Source: an uncultured Paracoccaceae bacterium (GTDB taxonomy: Bacteria; Pseudomonadota; Alphaproteobacteria; Rhodobacterales; Rhodobacteraceae). Taken from it: a DNA stretch of 64,000 nucleotides. The notes beneath the pieces were generated by a model that saw nothing but the letters and a program-made list of their open reading frames with translations, did not search any database and had not been told where the DNA came from. Shown here piece after piece: positions 54,752 to 63,009 of the stretch. The DNA is taken from NCBI GenBank assembly GCA_947503965.1, contig CANNFU010000002.1:1-64000 (forward strand), written 5' to 3'. The first letter of the stretch is position 1; each line of letters opens with the position of its first letter. A program made the translations under genes and the position numbers.

Positions 54752-56053
54752 ATGGAAACCGCCTCTCTCGACGCCGCATTCTGGGCAACTGCCGGCGCTA
54801 TTTTGATCCTTCTTGTGATGTCCGCTTTCTTTTCGGGCTCTGAGACGGCGCTGACGGCGGCGTCGCGCGGCAAACTGCGTTCAATCGCCGATAAGGGATC
54901 AAAGGGGGCCGAACGCGCCCTGAAAATCACCGAAGACAACGAACGCCTGATCGGCTCTGTGCTGTTGGGCAATAACGTCGTGAACATTCTAGCGACATCT
55001 TTGGCAACAGCGGTTTTAACCAAACTTTTCGGCCAAAACGGTGTGGCGGCTGCGACGCTGATCATGACTTTGCTGGTGCTGATCTTTGCCGAGGTCCTGC
55101 CAAAGACATTTGCCATCACTTATCCCGAAGCAATGGCAGCGCGTGTTGCGGCCCCGATTGCGTTTGTGGTGCTGGTCTTTTCGCCCATCGTGTCGGCCGT
55201 GCGTTATCTGGTGCGCGGTGTGTTGTACGTCTTTGGCGTGCGCACAGACCCGGACAGCAACATCCTTGCGGTGCGCGAAGAAATCGCAGGGGCGTTGCAA
55301 CTGGGCCATTCCGAAGGGATCGTTGAGAAAGAGGACCGCGACCGGATTCTGGGCGCACTTGATCTGAACGAACGCACGGTCGAGGAAATCATGCTGCACC
55401 GTTCCGGCATTGAAATGGTCGACGCCGCCCTGCCCCCTCAGGATATTCTGGCGCAAATCCTGACCAGCCCTTACACCCGCCTGCCCCTGTTCCGCGACGA
55501 TCAGGAAAACATTGTCGGCGTGATCCACGCCAAGGACCTGCTGCGCGCGATGCACAAACTGTTGGGCGGCGGCAAGCAGAACGCCCAAGGGCTGGCCGCC
55601 TTTGACGTCATGAAAGTGGCGATGCCCGCCTATTTTGTACCCGAGACGACAACGCTTGACGATCAGATGCGCAACTTCCTGAAGCGGAAAACCCATTTTG
55701 CGCTGGTCGTCGATGAATATGGCGGTCTGCAGGGTCTGATCACGCTTGAGGATATTCTGGAAGAGATCGTGGGCGAAATCGCCGACGAATTCGACGATCA
55801 CGAGGAAGAACAGATCGCCGCCACCGCCGATGGTGCCTATATCGTCGATGGCGGTATGACGATCCGCGACCTCAACCGCGCACATGATTGGAACCTGCCC
55901 GACGAAGAGGCCAACACCGTCGCCGGTCTTGTCATTCACGAGGCACAGATGATCCCCCTTGAGGGACAGGTGTTTTCTTTCCACGGCTTCCGGTTCGAGG
56001 TGCTGAGCAAGGAAGAGAACCGGCTTGCGACACTGAAAATCCGCAAGCTCTAG
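54752..56053 (+). CDS. CNNM/CorC-family protein (DUF21 and CBS domains)
   Basis: 433 residues. N-terminal DUF21 membrane domain (about 1-180; [21 protein letters not shown]), two CBS domains (about 200-330; [38 protein letters not shown]) and a CorC/HlyC C-terminal domain. Family members are linked to Mg2+/Co2+ efflux; older haemolysin naming is not supported here. The 52-base gap to xerD allows co-transcription. Confidence 0.9.
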   Translation: METASLDAAFWATAGAILILLVMSAFFSGSETALTAASRGKLRSIADKGSKGAERALKITEDNERLIGSVLLGNNVVNILATSLATAVLTKLFGQNGVAAATLIMTLLVLIFAEVLPKTFAITYPEAMAARVAAPIAFVVLVFSPIVSAVRYLVRGVLYVFGVRTDPDSNILAVREEIAGALQLGHSEGIVEKEDRDRILGALDLNERTVEEIMLHRSGIEMVDAALPPQDILAQILTSPYTRLPLFRDDQENIVGVIHAKDLLRAMHKLLGGGKQNAQGLAAFDVMKVAMPAYFVPETTTLDDQMRNFLKRKTHFALVVDEYGGLQGLITLEDILEEIVGEIADEFDDHEEEQIAATADGAYIVDGGMTIRDLNRAHDWNLPDEEANTVAGLVIHEAQMIPLEGQVFSFHGFRFEVLSKEENRLATLKIRKL

Positions 56054-56115
56054 ACTTGCTATCGGTTGACCAAGGGTCAATTGTCGCAACATTCATAGCA
56101 AGAATGAGGACGACA

Positions 56116-57909
56116 ATGACCCTACGCCATCTGCTCCCATCATGTTTGTTAACCATGTTTCTCGTCACCCCCGGCTTTGCGCAGCAAGCCGCCGACGCCG
56201 TAGAGCCGGAAGAAGACACCGGTATCTCTGCCTTTGAAAACCTGACGGACGCGGCCCAAGAGGCACTTGCCGTCAAAGAGGCGGGTGAGCCTGTTACGGC
56301 AGAGGAATGGATGGTTGTTGCCGCCAATCCACTGGCGGTCGAGGCTGGCGCGGATGTGCTGGCCAATGGCGGCACCGCAGCCGATGCCATGGTTGCCGTG
56401 CAGGCCGTGCTGGGTCTGGTTGAGCCGCAATCATCCGGTCTTGGCGGTGGCGCGTTTCTTGTCTGGTACGATGCCGCATCGGGTGAAATGACCACGCTGG
56501 ACGGGCGCGAAACCGCCCCGCTTGCGGCCAGCCCAACACTGTTTCAGGACGAAAACGGGGAACGGCTTGAGTTCTTCGACGCTGTTGTGGGCGGCCTGTC
56601 TGTGGGCACCCCCGGTACCCCGAAGCTGATGGAAGACGCACATCGGCGCTGGGGCCGCGCGAATTGGGGCGACTTGTTGCAGCCTGCGATTACCTTGGCG
56701 GAAGACGGCTTTGCCGTCTCGCCGCGCATGGCCGCAGCTGTCGCCGGTGATGCGGAACGGCTCCAGCGTTTTGCGGCTACGGCTGCCTATTTCTTCCCCG
56801 ATGGGGAACCGGTTGCTGAAGGCAGCATTCTGCAAAACCCCGATTACGCCGATACCTTGCGCCAGATCGCGGCAATGGGCACTGACGCGTTCTACACCGG
56901 TCCAATAGCCGAAGATATCGTGGCGACTGTGCGCAATGCCGACGGCAATCCGGGCGTGCTGTCAACGCTGGATCTGGCGCTTTACAACGTCATCGAGCGG
57001 GATCCGGTTTGCGTAGCGTTCCGCGTCTACGAAGTTTGCGGCATGGGCCCGCCTTCATCCGGCGCCCTGACCGTGGGGCAGATCCTCGGGATCATAGATA
57101 ATTTTGACTTTGATGATCCGGAGGATCCCAACACATGGCGCTTGATCGGTGATGCATCCCGCCTCGCCTTTGCGGATCGTGGCCGGTACATGGCCGACAG
57201 TGATTTTGTGCCGATGCCAACGCAGGGCCTGGCTGATCCCGCCTATCTGGAAGAACGCGCCAGCCTGATCGAAGGCGATAGCGTTGCCCTGGCTGAGGTC
57301 GCACCGGGTGAACCGGAATGGGACCACGCCCAGCTGTGGGGTGATGATGTCAGCATCGAACTCCCATCGACCTCGCATATTTCAATCGTGGACAGCTATG
57401 GCAACGCGCTGTCGATGACGACAACGATTGAGAATGGGTTTGGGTCCCGGCTGTTTGTGCGCGGGTTTCTGTTAAACAACGAATTGACCGATTTCTCTTT
57501 TTCGACCCACAGCGATGGCTACCCGATTGCCAACAGGGTCGAACCGGGAAAACGCCCGCGTTCCTCCATGTCGCCCACAATCGTGACCGAGGATGGCGCG
57601 CCCGTGCTGGTCATCGGCAGCCCCGGTGGTAGCCGGATCATCGGCTATGTGGCCAAATCGATCATTGCGCATCTGGAATGGGGCATGGATGTGCAACAGG
57701 CCGTGTCGATGCCGCATCTGGTCAACCGCTTCGGCACCTATGATGTAGAGGAAGGCACGGATGCGGTCGCGTTTGAAACGCCTCTGACCGAATTGGGGTA
57801 CGAGGTGAACGTGCGCGGACTGAATTCCGGCCTGCATGCCATCGCGATTGGTAAAGAGCTAAGCGGCGGTGCCGACCCGCGTCGCGAAGGCATTGCAATT
57901 GGGGATTAA
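56116..57909 (+). CDS. ggt: Gamma-glutamyltransferase
   Basis: 597 residues from ATG at 56116, placed five bases after GAGGA; ATG at 56104 is an alternative. Signal peptide (LLPSCLLTMFLVTPGFA). Ntn-hydrolase that hydrolyses or transfers gamma-glutamyl groups from glutathione after self-cleavage; the nucleophile is Thr419 in LPSTSHISIVD, and NNELTDFS, RPRSSMSPTIV and GSPGGSRII form the rest of the active site. Periplasmic, supplying Cys-Gly and glutamate from glutathione. The convergent terminator follows. Confidence 0.94.
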   Translation: MTLRHLLPSCLLTMFLVTPGFAQQAADAVEPEEDTGISAFENLTDAAQEALAVKEAGEPVTAEEWMVVAANPLAVEAGADVLANGGTAADAMVAVQAVLGLVEPQSSGLGGGAFLVWYDAASGEMTTLDGRETAPLAASPTLFQDENGERLEFFDAVVGGLSVGTPGTPKLMEDAHRRWGRANWGDLLQPAITLAEDGFAVSPRMAAAVAGDAERLQRFAATAAYFFPDGEPVAEGSILQNPDYADTLRQIAAMGTDAFYTGPIAEDIVATVRNADGNPGVLSTLDLALYNVIERDPVCVAFRVYEVCGMGPPSSGALTVGQILGIIDNFDFDDPEDPNTWRLIGDASRLAFADRGRYMADSDFVPMPTQGLADPAYLEERASLIEGDSVALAEVAPGEPEWDHAQLWGDDVSIELPSTSHISIVDSYGNALSMTTTIENGFGSRLFVRGFLLNNELTDFSFSTHSDGYPIANRVEPGKRPRSSMSPTIVTEDGAPVLVIGSPGGSRIIGYVAKSIIAHLEWGMDVQQAVSMPHLVNRFGTYDVEEGTDAVAFETPLTELGYEVNVRGLNSGLHAIAIGKELSGGADPRREGIAIGD

Positions 57910-57915
57910 CCAGCC

Positions 57916-57940
57916 TGCCACCCGGGATCACCGGGTGGCA
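57916..57940. terminator. GC-rich hairpin between convergent ggt and the AAC(3)-like gene
   Basis: TGCCACCCGG (57916-57925) and CCGGGTGGCA (57931-57940) pair perfectly around a 5-base loop, in the 45-base gap between convergent genes. No U run follows, so its strength as terminator is uncertain. Confidence 0.6.
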
Positions 57941-57954
57941 CGCCCCGATACGCA

Positions 57955-58776
57955 TTAGCTGGCCGCCACGCCATCCAAACGATTGCGTTCGCTGATCCAG
58001 TTTGCCGCAAACCGCACCAGCGGCCCATAATCCGTAAGCAGGGACTTGGCGCCTCCCATCATGCCTGCGCGCACCTCACCTTCAGCCTCCCACGCCGCAC
58101 CTACCAGCGGGAAAAGCGTGTCCAGGTCATCGGCGACGTCGGGGGCGTTTGTCCACACCCCGTCCCTTTGATCGCCCAGCTTGAAATGTCGGATCTTTGT
58201 CCGCTTGTGCTTTGCTACGCTTTCGGCCGCGTGCAAGGCTGAACATCTGTTCCAGCCCACACCGATCAGCAGGATTTTCATGCGCCGCCTGTCCATCAGT
58301 TGCCCCCACGGGGACGCCGGACCAGTCGCCCAGCCATGCGGATCATGATTTGCAGCATAAGCAGAGGCATCCCGCCCCCATAGCAGGACCGAACTGGTGG
58401 GATGGGGACTGCGCACAGCGCCCGGCCACATCCGGAATGCTTCTGGTACCGATCCGTTCTGACTGGCGTTCGAACGCGAAGGATCAAACCCCGGCACCTG
58501 ATCTTTGATCCGGGCATGTTCGGCATCTGATACCTTGACGTCATGCATTGTCACGGGATCATAAGCGTCCCGACTGAACCCCGGCATACCGATCAGCCCG
58601 GCATCGCCCACAACGTCAATCATGGCTTCGATCAGGCCGCGTGGCCCACCGATGACATATCCGATTTGCCCCAAGGCAGAATGCACAAAAACGCCATCAC
58701 CAGCCGCCAACCCAAGCGCCTTTAGATCGGCAACAAGATCGTCCTTTCCGACAATTGGCTTTGACGCATCTGACAC
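57955..58776 (-). CDS. AAC(3)-family N-acetyltransferase
   Basis: 273 residues of the aminoglycoside 3-N-acetyltransferase fold. Visible: FVHSALGQIGYVIGGPRGLIEAM, FDPSRSNASQNGSVPEAFRMWPGAVRSPHPTSS (two adjacent segments) and LIGVGWNRCSALHAAE containing the catalytic-type His and Glu. Chromosomal members in environmental bacteria often act on other amines, so drug resistance should not be assumed. Eighteen bases downstream of the HerA-like ATPase, thus possibly co-transcribed. Confidence 0.83.
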   Translation of the reverse strand: MSDASKPIVGKDDLVADLKALGLAAGDGVFVHSALGQIGYVIGGPRGLIEAMIDVVGDAGLIGMPGFSRDAYDPVTMHDVKVSDAEHARIKDQVPGFDPSRSNASQNGSVPEAFRMWPGAVRSPHPTSSVLLWGRDASAYAANHDPHGWATGPASPWGQLMDRRRMKILLIGVGWNRCSALHAAESVAKHKRTKIRHFKLGDQRDGVWTNAPDVADDLDTLFPLVGAAWEAEGEVRAGMMGGAKSLLTDYGPLVRFAANWISERNRLDGVAAS

Positions 58777-58794
58777 TTGATCACCTCTCGCCCA

Positions 58795-60327
58795 TCATCG
58801 TCCTTTGAACAAACTACCCAGAATACCCCGCACCAATCGACGCCCTGTCGTTCCCTTCAGCTCTTTCGCGACCACGGATGCCAAGGCACCGCCAAAACCA
58901 CTGCCAGAGGACCCGCCGGACCGGCGCGATGACGTGCGCCCGCCCTCATACCGGCGTGCGGCTTTGAATTCGCGCTCTTTTTCTTCCAGCAGCGCCTCTG
59001 CGGCTTCCGCCTCTTCCGCCGCCTTGGCAGCGGCATCGGCGCGTTTGCGCAGCATTTCGAACGCGCTGTCCCGATCAACAGTCTGATCGTATTTTCCGGC
59101 CATGTCAGAGGCTTGCATGATCGCGTTTCGCGTCGGTCCATCAATCGGGCCAAGCTGCGATGACGGTGGACGGATTAGCGTCCGTTCAACGATCTTCGGG
59201 ATCCCTTTGGGATCAAGGAATGACGTCACGGCCTCGCCCGTGCCAACCTCTTGAATAGCCGTTGCGGTGTCGAATGACGGGTTATCGCGATAGGTCTCGG
59301 CGGCGGTTTTCAGTTCCTTGCGGTCCTTGGCCGTAAACGCGCGCAAGGCGTGCTGTACCCGGTTGCCCAACTGTCCGAGCACATCGTCGGGAATGTCGCC
59401 GGGGTTCTGGGTCACAAAATACACACCCACCCCTTTGGACCGGATCAGGCGTGCGACCTGTTCGACCTTGTCCACCAGTGCCTTTGGCGCATCGTCGAAA
59501 AGCAGATGCGCCTCATCAAAGAAAAAGACCAGTTTGGGTTTATCGGGGTTGCCGACCTCTGGCAGTTCCTCGAACAGTTCCGACAGCAGCCACAACAGGA
59601 AGGTCGCATAAAGGCGCGGACTGCCCATCAGTTGATCTGCTGCCAGGATGTTGATTTCACCGCGCCCGTCGCGTTTGCGCATCATATCGGCAAGCTCAAG
59701 CGCGGGTTCGCCGAACAGCGCATCACCGCCCTGATTTTCCAGCACCAGCAATTGCCGCTGGATCGCCCCGATGGATGACAACGCGACATTGCCATAGCGC
59801 AGCGACAGGTCCTTGGCGTTCTGGCCGACCCAGACAAGCAGCGCGCGCAGGTCTTTGAGGTCCAAAAGCGGCAGCCCCTCTTCATCGGCCACGCGGAAGG
59901 CGACGTTCAGCACACCTTCCTGCACGTCCGTCAGCTCCATCAAACGTGACAGCAACAGTGGCCCCATCTCGGCCACGGTCGCCCGGATGGGGTGGCCCTG
60001 CTGGCCAAACAGATCCCAGAACGTCACCGGAAAGCTGTCATATTGCAGGTCAAGCCCGATGGTACCTGCACGTTTCATGAAGGGTTCGTGCAGTTTGAAA
60101 TCTGCGGACCCGGCCACAGCCAAACCCGACAGATCCCCCTTCACATCAGACAGGAACACCGGGACGCCTGCCGCCGAAAACCCCTCTGCCATGATCTGCA
60201 GTGTCACGGTCTTTCCCGTACCGGTCGCGCCGGCCACCAGCCCGTGCCGGTTTGCCTTGTCCAGCAACAGCACCTGCGGCGCGCCGTAAGCGTCACCGCC
60301 GCCGCCCATAAAGATGTGATCGGTCAT
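58795..60327 (-). CDS. HerA-like ATPase (DUF853)
   Basis: 510 residues. P-loop GATGTGKT at 33-40, Walker [14 protein letters not shown], and the family body [49 protein letters not shown] coiled, Ala/Glu-rich stretch near 430-460 precedes a Ser/Gly/Arg-rich tail. Helicase-like FtsK/HerA superfamily; DUF853 members are widespread in proteobacteria, and exact role is not established. Start at 60327 is near a 400-base intergenic region that must hold its promoter. Confidence 0.88.
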   Translation of the reverse strand: MTDHIFMGGGGDAYGAPQVLLLDKANRHGLVAGATGTGKTVTLQIMAEGFSAAGVPVFLSDVKGDLSGLAVAGSADFKLHEPFMKRAGTIGLDLQYDSFPVTFWDLFGQQGHPIRATVAEMGPLLLSRLMELTDVQEGVLNVAFRVADEEGLPLLDLKDLRALLVWVGQNAKDLSLRYGNVALSSIGAIQRQLLVLENQGGDALFGEPALELADMMRKRDGRGEINILAADQLMGSPRLYATFLLWLLSELFEELPEVGNPDKPKLVFFFDEAHLLFDDAPKALVDKVEQVARLIRSKGVGVYFVTQNPGDIPDDVLGQLGNRVQHALRAFTAKDRKELKTAAETYRDNPSFDTATAIQEVGTGEAVTSFLDPKGIPKIVERTLIRPPSSQLGPIDGPTRNAIMQASDMAGKYDQTVDRDSAFEMLRKRADAAAKAAEEAEAAEALLEEKEREFKAARRYEGGRTSSRRSGGSSGSGFGGALASVVAKELKGTTGRRLVRGILGSLFKGR

Positions 60328-60380
60328 GTGTAAGGTTCCTCGTTAATATTTCCAGCCAAAATACATTCTTAACCAATACG

Positions 60381-60426
60381 TGCCAGTCTAAAGCACGCCT
60401 TTCTGCAACCGTTGTGCAGACTGGCA
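60381..60426. repeat. Mutually exclusive inverted repeats
   Basis: TGCCAGTCT (60381-60389) pairs with AGACTGGCA (60418-60426). Inside, TCTGCA (60402-60407) pairs with TGCAGA (60415-60420), using the same AGA, so only one hairpin can form at a time. It precedes the terminator at 60448. The region 60328-60733 is 406 bases without a protein gene and holds the elements listed here. Confidence 0.45.
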
Positions 60427-60431
60427 TACTT

Positions 60432-60473
60432 CCTCCCTGTTAGACTTGCCGTGCCTTCGGGCACGGCTTTTTT
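60432..60473 (+). terminator. Intrinsic terminator of a probable small transcript
   Basis: GCCGTGCC (60448-60455), tetraloop TTCG and GGCACGGC (60460-60467) form a perfect stem followed by six T. CCTCCC (60432-60437) just upstream is complementary to a Shine-Dalgarno sequence. No gene on the plus strand ends here, so the transcript ended is probably a small RNA starting in 60328-60430. Confidence 0.75.
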
Positions 60474-60521
60474 ATGGGTCCGCGGTTGCCCCTACGTCAC
60501 GGTTTTGTCAAAGATTCCCGG

Positions 60522-60550
60522 TTGACGGGCGCACGCCCATTGCGTAGCTT
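60522..60550 (+). promoter_or_regulatory. Sigma70-type promoter of a probable small RNA
   Basis: TTGACG (60522-60527), exactly 17 bases, then TAGCTT (60545-60550). Transcription would begin near 60557 and meet a terminator within about 60 bases. Confidence 0.55.
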
Positions 60551-60556
60551 TCACGC

Positions 60557-60619
60557 CAATTAGTCGGCCAAGTCCGACAGGGAGAACAGGAAGAAGGGTC
60601 CAATCGGGCCCTTTTTCTT
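60557..60619 (+). ncRNA. Candidate small RNA of about 60 nucleotides
   Basis: Between the promoter at 60522 and an intrinsic terminator (AAGGGTCC 60594-60601, loop AATC, GGGCCCTT 60606-60613, T run to 60616). It contains a small hairpin (GTCGG...CCGAC, near 60563-60578) and a purine-rich single-stranded part GGGAGAACAGGAAG. It could be a stand-alone RNA or an attenuated leader of ialB. The 5' end is estimated, not seen. Confidence 0.5.
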
Positions 60620-60733
60620 ATGTCCGACACCCGCGAAATCGTGAGCGACTAATCGCCAGAACACCCTGTTTTGACGCTGACAGACCACGGGGTGCATGAT
60701 AAGCCGCTGCCCAAAGAACAAAGGACGATATCG

Positions 60734-61336
60734 ATGCGCAGTATCCTTCACACAGTTTTTCTGACCATGTTGCTGGTCCTTGGCAGCGTTGCCCTTGCCC
60801 AAGACACGACCGAAGCCGCCGAACCCCAAGACACGACAACCCCGTTCGATGATCTGAGCCTGGGCGAACCGGTGGGTCCGCAGGTGGGCCAACCTTATGT
60901 GCTGGAGGAATTTGGCGATTGGGAAATGCGCTGTGTGAAGGCCCCCGAAGGTCAGCAAGATCCGTGCAATCTGTACCAGCTTTTGCAGAATGACGACGGC
61001 GTGGCTGTTGCTGAATTCAACATGTTCCGCCTGCCCGAAGGTGCGCGTGCCGCCGCCGGTGCCACGGTTGTTGTGCCGCTTGAAACGCTGCTGACACAGC
61101 AACTGACCCTTGCGGTTGATGGGCTGAATGCGCGCCGGTATCCGTTTACATTTTGCAACGCCGCAGGCTGCGTCGCCCGGTTTGGATTTACCGAAGCCGA
61201 GGTACAGCAATTCAAACGTGGTATTGTCGCCACCATCCGCCTTGTACCCGCCGCTGACCCCAGCACCGAGGTTGTGCTGGACGTTTCACTGACCGGGTTC
61301 ACTGCGGGTTTTGAGCAGACCACGACTGTTGAATAG
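60734..61336 (+). CDS. Invasion-associated locus B (IalB) family protein
   Basis: 200 residues from ATG at 60734, with signal peptide (SILHTVFLTMLLVLGSVALA). IalB pattern: FGDWEMRCVKAPEGQQDPCNLYQLL, FNMFRLPEG and FCNAAGCVARFGFTEAEV with paired cysteines that suggest disulfides. Periplasmic; IalB proteins are common in free-living alphaproteobacteria and the invasion name is historical. The 124 bases to the convergent synthase gene hold no recognised element. Confidence 0.87.
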   Translation: MRSILHTVFLTMLLVLGSVALAQDTTEAAEPQDTTTPFDDLSLGEPVGPQVGQPYVLEEFGDWEMRCVKAPEGQQDPCNLYQLLQNDDGVAVAEFNMFRLPEGARAAAGATVVVPLETLLTQQLTLAVDGLNARRYPFTFCNAAGCVARFGFTEAEVQQFKRGIVATIRLVPAADPSTEVVLDVSLTGFTAGFEQTTTVE

Positions 61337-61460
61337 TTTTTCTGGCGCTACTCGGATATCTTCAGAGCGTGGCCCTACTAATCTAGAATACCTGTTTAAC
61401 AACGCGAGGGCAGTCGGCGGGAGCTCAGCAAAGGTATGGTTCAGATTTTGAGGACTATGT

Positions 61461-62669
61461 CTAATGCTTGCGCAGCACCAAAACCGCATTCAGTCCACCA
61501 AATGCAAAAGCGTTCGATAGTGCGACGTCCACATTCGCATCGCGCGCCACATTGGGCACCACGTCCAGCGCACATTCCGGATCGGGTTCTTCATATCCAA
61601 TTGTGGGTGCAACCACCCCGTCCCTAAGCGCCATGATACAAGCCAACAGCTCAACGGCGCCTGTGCCCCCGATCAGATGCCCATGCATCGATTTGGTCGA
61701 TGATATCATCAGTTGATCCGCATGCGGGCCGAACACATCGGCAACTGCCGCGCATTCTGTTTTGTCATTCGCTGCCGTCCCGGTGCCATGGGCGTTGATA
61801 TATCCAACGCTCTCCTTGGCCAGCCGCGCATCCTTCAACGCGCCCGCAATGGCGCGGGCGGCGCCCTGTTTGGACGGCATCACGATATCTGCTGCGTCAG
61901 AGGACATGGCGAACCCGACCACTTCACACAAGATATCCGCACCCCGCGCCTTGGCGTGTTCATAATCCTCGAACACGAACACGCCTGCACCTTCGCCTTG
62001 CACCATCCCGTTGCGGGTGGCGGAAAACGGGCGACAGGCGTCCTTGGACATCACGCGCAGCCCTTCCCATGCCTTGATCCCGCCAAAACACAACATCGCC
62101 TCGGACCCACCGGTCACCATCACGGGCGCCATGCCACATCGCACCATATTGAACGCCTGCCCCATCGCGTGATTGGATGACGCACAGGCCGTCGCCACGG
62201 TAAAGGACGGCCCGCGCAGGTTCCATTCCATCGACACATGGCTGGCGGCGGCGTTGTTCATGAGCTTGGGCACGATAAAGGGATGAACGCGGTTCTTTCC
62301 CGCCTCATAGACCGCGCGGTAGTTTTCATCCTGCGTGTTCAGACCACCACCTGACGTGCCCAGAACCACGCCAGAGCGATCCGCCAGATCACCGGTAAAG
62401 CTCAACCCCGATTGCGCAATTGCTTCGCGCGCAGCCAACAAGGTAAACTGCGTAAAGCGATCATAAAGCGCGATTTGCTGGCGATTGAAATGCGCGGTCT
62501 CATCATATCCTTTGATCTGACCGCCGATCTGGATTGAAAGCCGCCCCACATCCGCGATCTCAAGCGGACCAATCCCGCACTGCCCTTCGCGCATGGCGGC
62601 GAATGTGGATGCGACATCGGCCCCTAATGGGTTGATCGTGCCCGCACCGGTAATGACGACCCGGTGCAT
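61461..62669 (-). CDS. Beta-ketoacyl-ACP synthase, FabF/KAS-II type
   Basis: 402 residues, thiolase fold. Nucleophile Cys162 (VATACASSNHAMG), His in NAHGTGTAANDKTE, Lys in ISSTKSMHGHLIGGTGAVE. Shares the FabF layout but is encoded apart from general fatty-acid genes, immediately after an acyl carrier protein (stop and start adjoin without gap) and downstream of lpxD. The likely role is elongation of a dedicated acyl chain, possibly for lipid A. Confidence 0.88.
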   Translation of the reverse strand: MHRVVITGAGTINPLGADVASTFAAMREGQCGIGPLEIADVGRLSIQIGGQIKGYDETAHFNRQQIALYDRFTQFTLLAAREAIAQSGLSFTGDLADRSGVVLGTSGGGLNTQDENYRAVYEAGKNRVHPFIVPKLMNNAAASHVSMEWNLRGPSFTVATACASSNHAMGQAFNMVRCGMAPVMVTGGSEAMLCFGGIKAWEGLRVMSKDACRPFSATRNGMVQGEGAGVFVFEDYEHAKARGADILCEVVGFAMSSDAADIVMPSKQGAARAIAGALKDARLAKESVGYINAHGTGTAANDKTECAAVADVFGPHADQLMISSTKSMHGHLIGGTGAVELLACIMALRDGVVAPTIGYEEPDPECALDVVPNVARDANVDVALSNAFAFGGLNAVLVLRKH

Positions 62670-62930
62670 TTACTTGCCCTGCTCCGCCCGAAGTTTTGTC
62701 ACAGCATCGACAATGGCGCCGACCGACGAGATGTCGAAATCGCTGGCGCTGGGTTCATTGGCGTTGAAGGGCACCGCGATGTCAAACGCCTCTTCAATCG
62801 CAAAGATGCTCTCAACCAGGCCAAGGCTATCGATGCCGATATCCTCAAGCGTGTTTTCCATTTTGATATCAGAGGGTTCCAACATTGCCTGTTCCGCAAT
62901 GATCGCGATCACCTGTTCCTTGATGTTCAT
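62670..62930 (-). CDS. Acyl carrier protein, lpxD-linked
   Basis: 86 residues. Phosphopantetheine attachment at Ser35 (DIGIDSLGLVESIFAIEE). It has the extended acidic loop FNANEPSASDFD that general AcpP lacks, slightly reminiscent of the specialised AcpXL of rhizobia, though identity is low. It lies 79 bases after lpxD and directly before the ketoacyl synthase gene, so it probably serves that synthase. Confidence 0.88.
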   Translation of the reverse strand: MNIKEQVIAIIAEQAMLEPSDIKMENTLEDIGIDSLGLVESIFAIEEAFDIAVPFNANEPSASDFDISSVGAIVDAVTKLRAEQGK

Positions 62931-63009
62931 CGACGTAAGACCCGTATTGCTGCAAGATCATATCGTTGCCGGGGATGTAGTCGTTTTAAGAACCGTTTGA
63001 AACCTGCAA

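Noticed and set aside
60560..61210. Minus-strand 216-residue frame across the ialB gene
   Set aside because: It is the complement of ialB, lacks family features and would run through the terminator and promoter signals.
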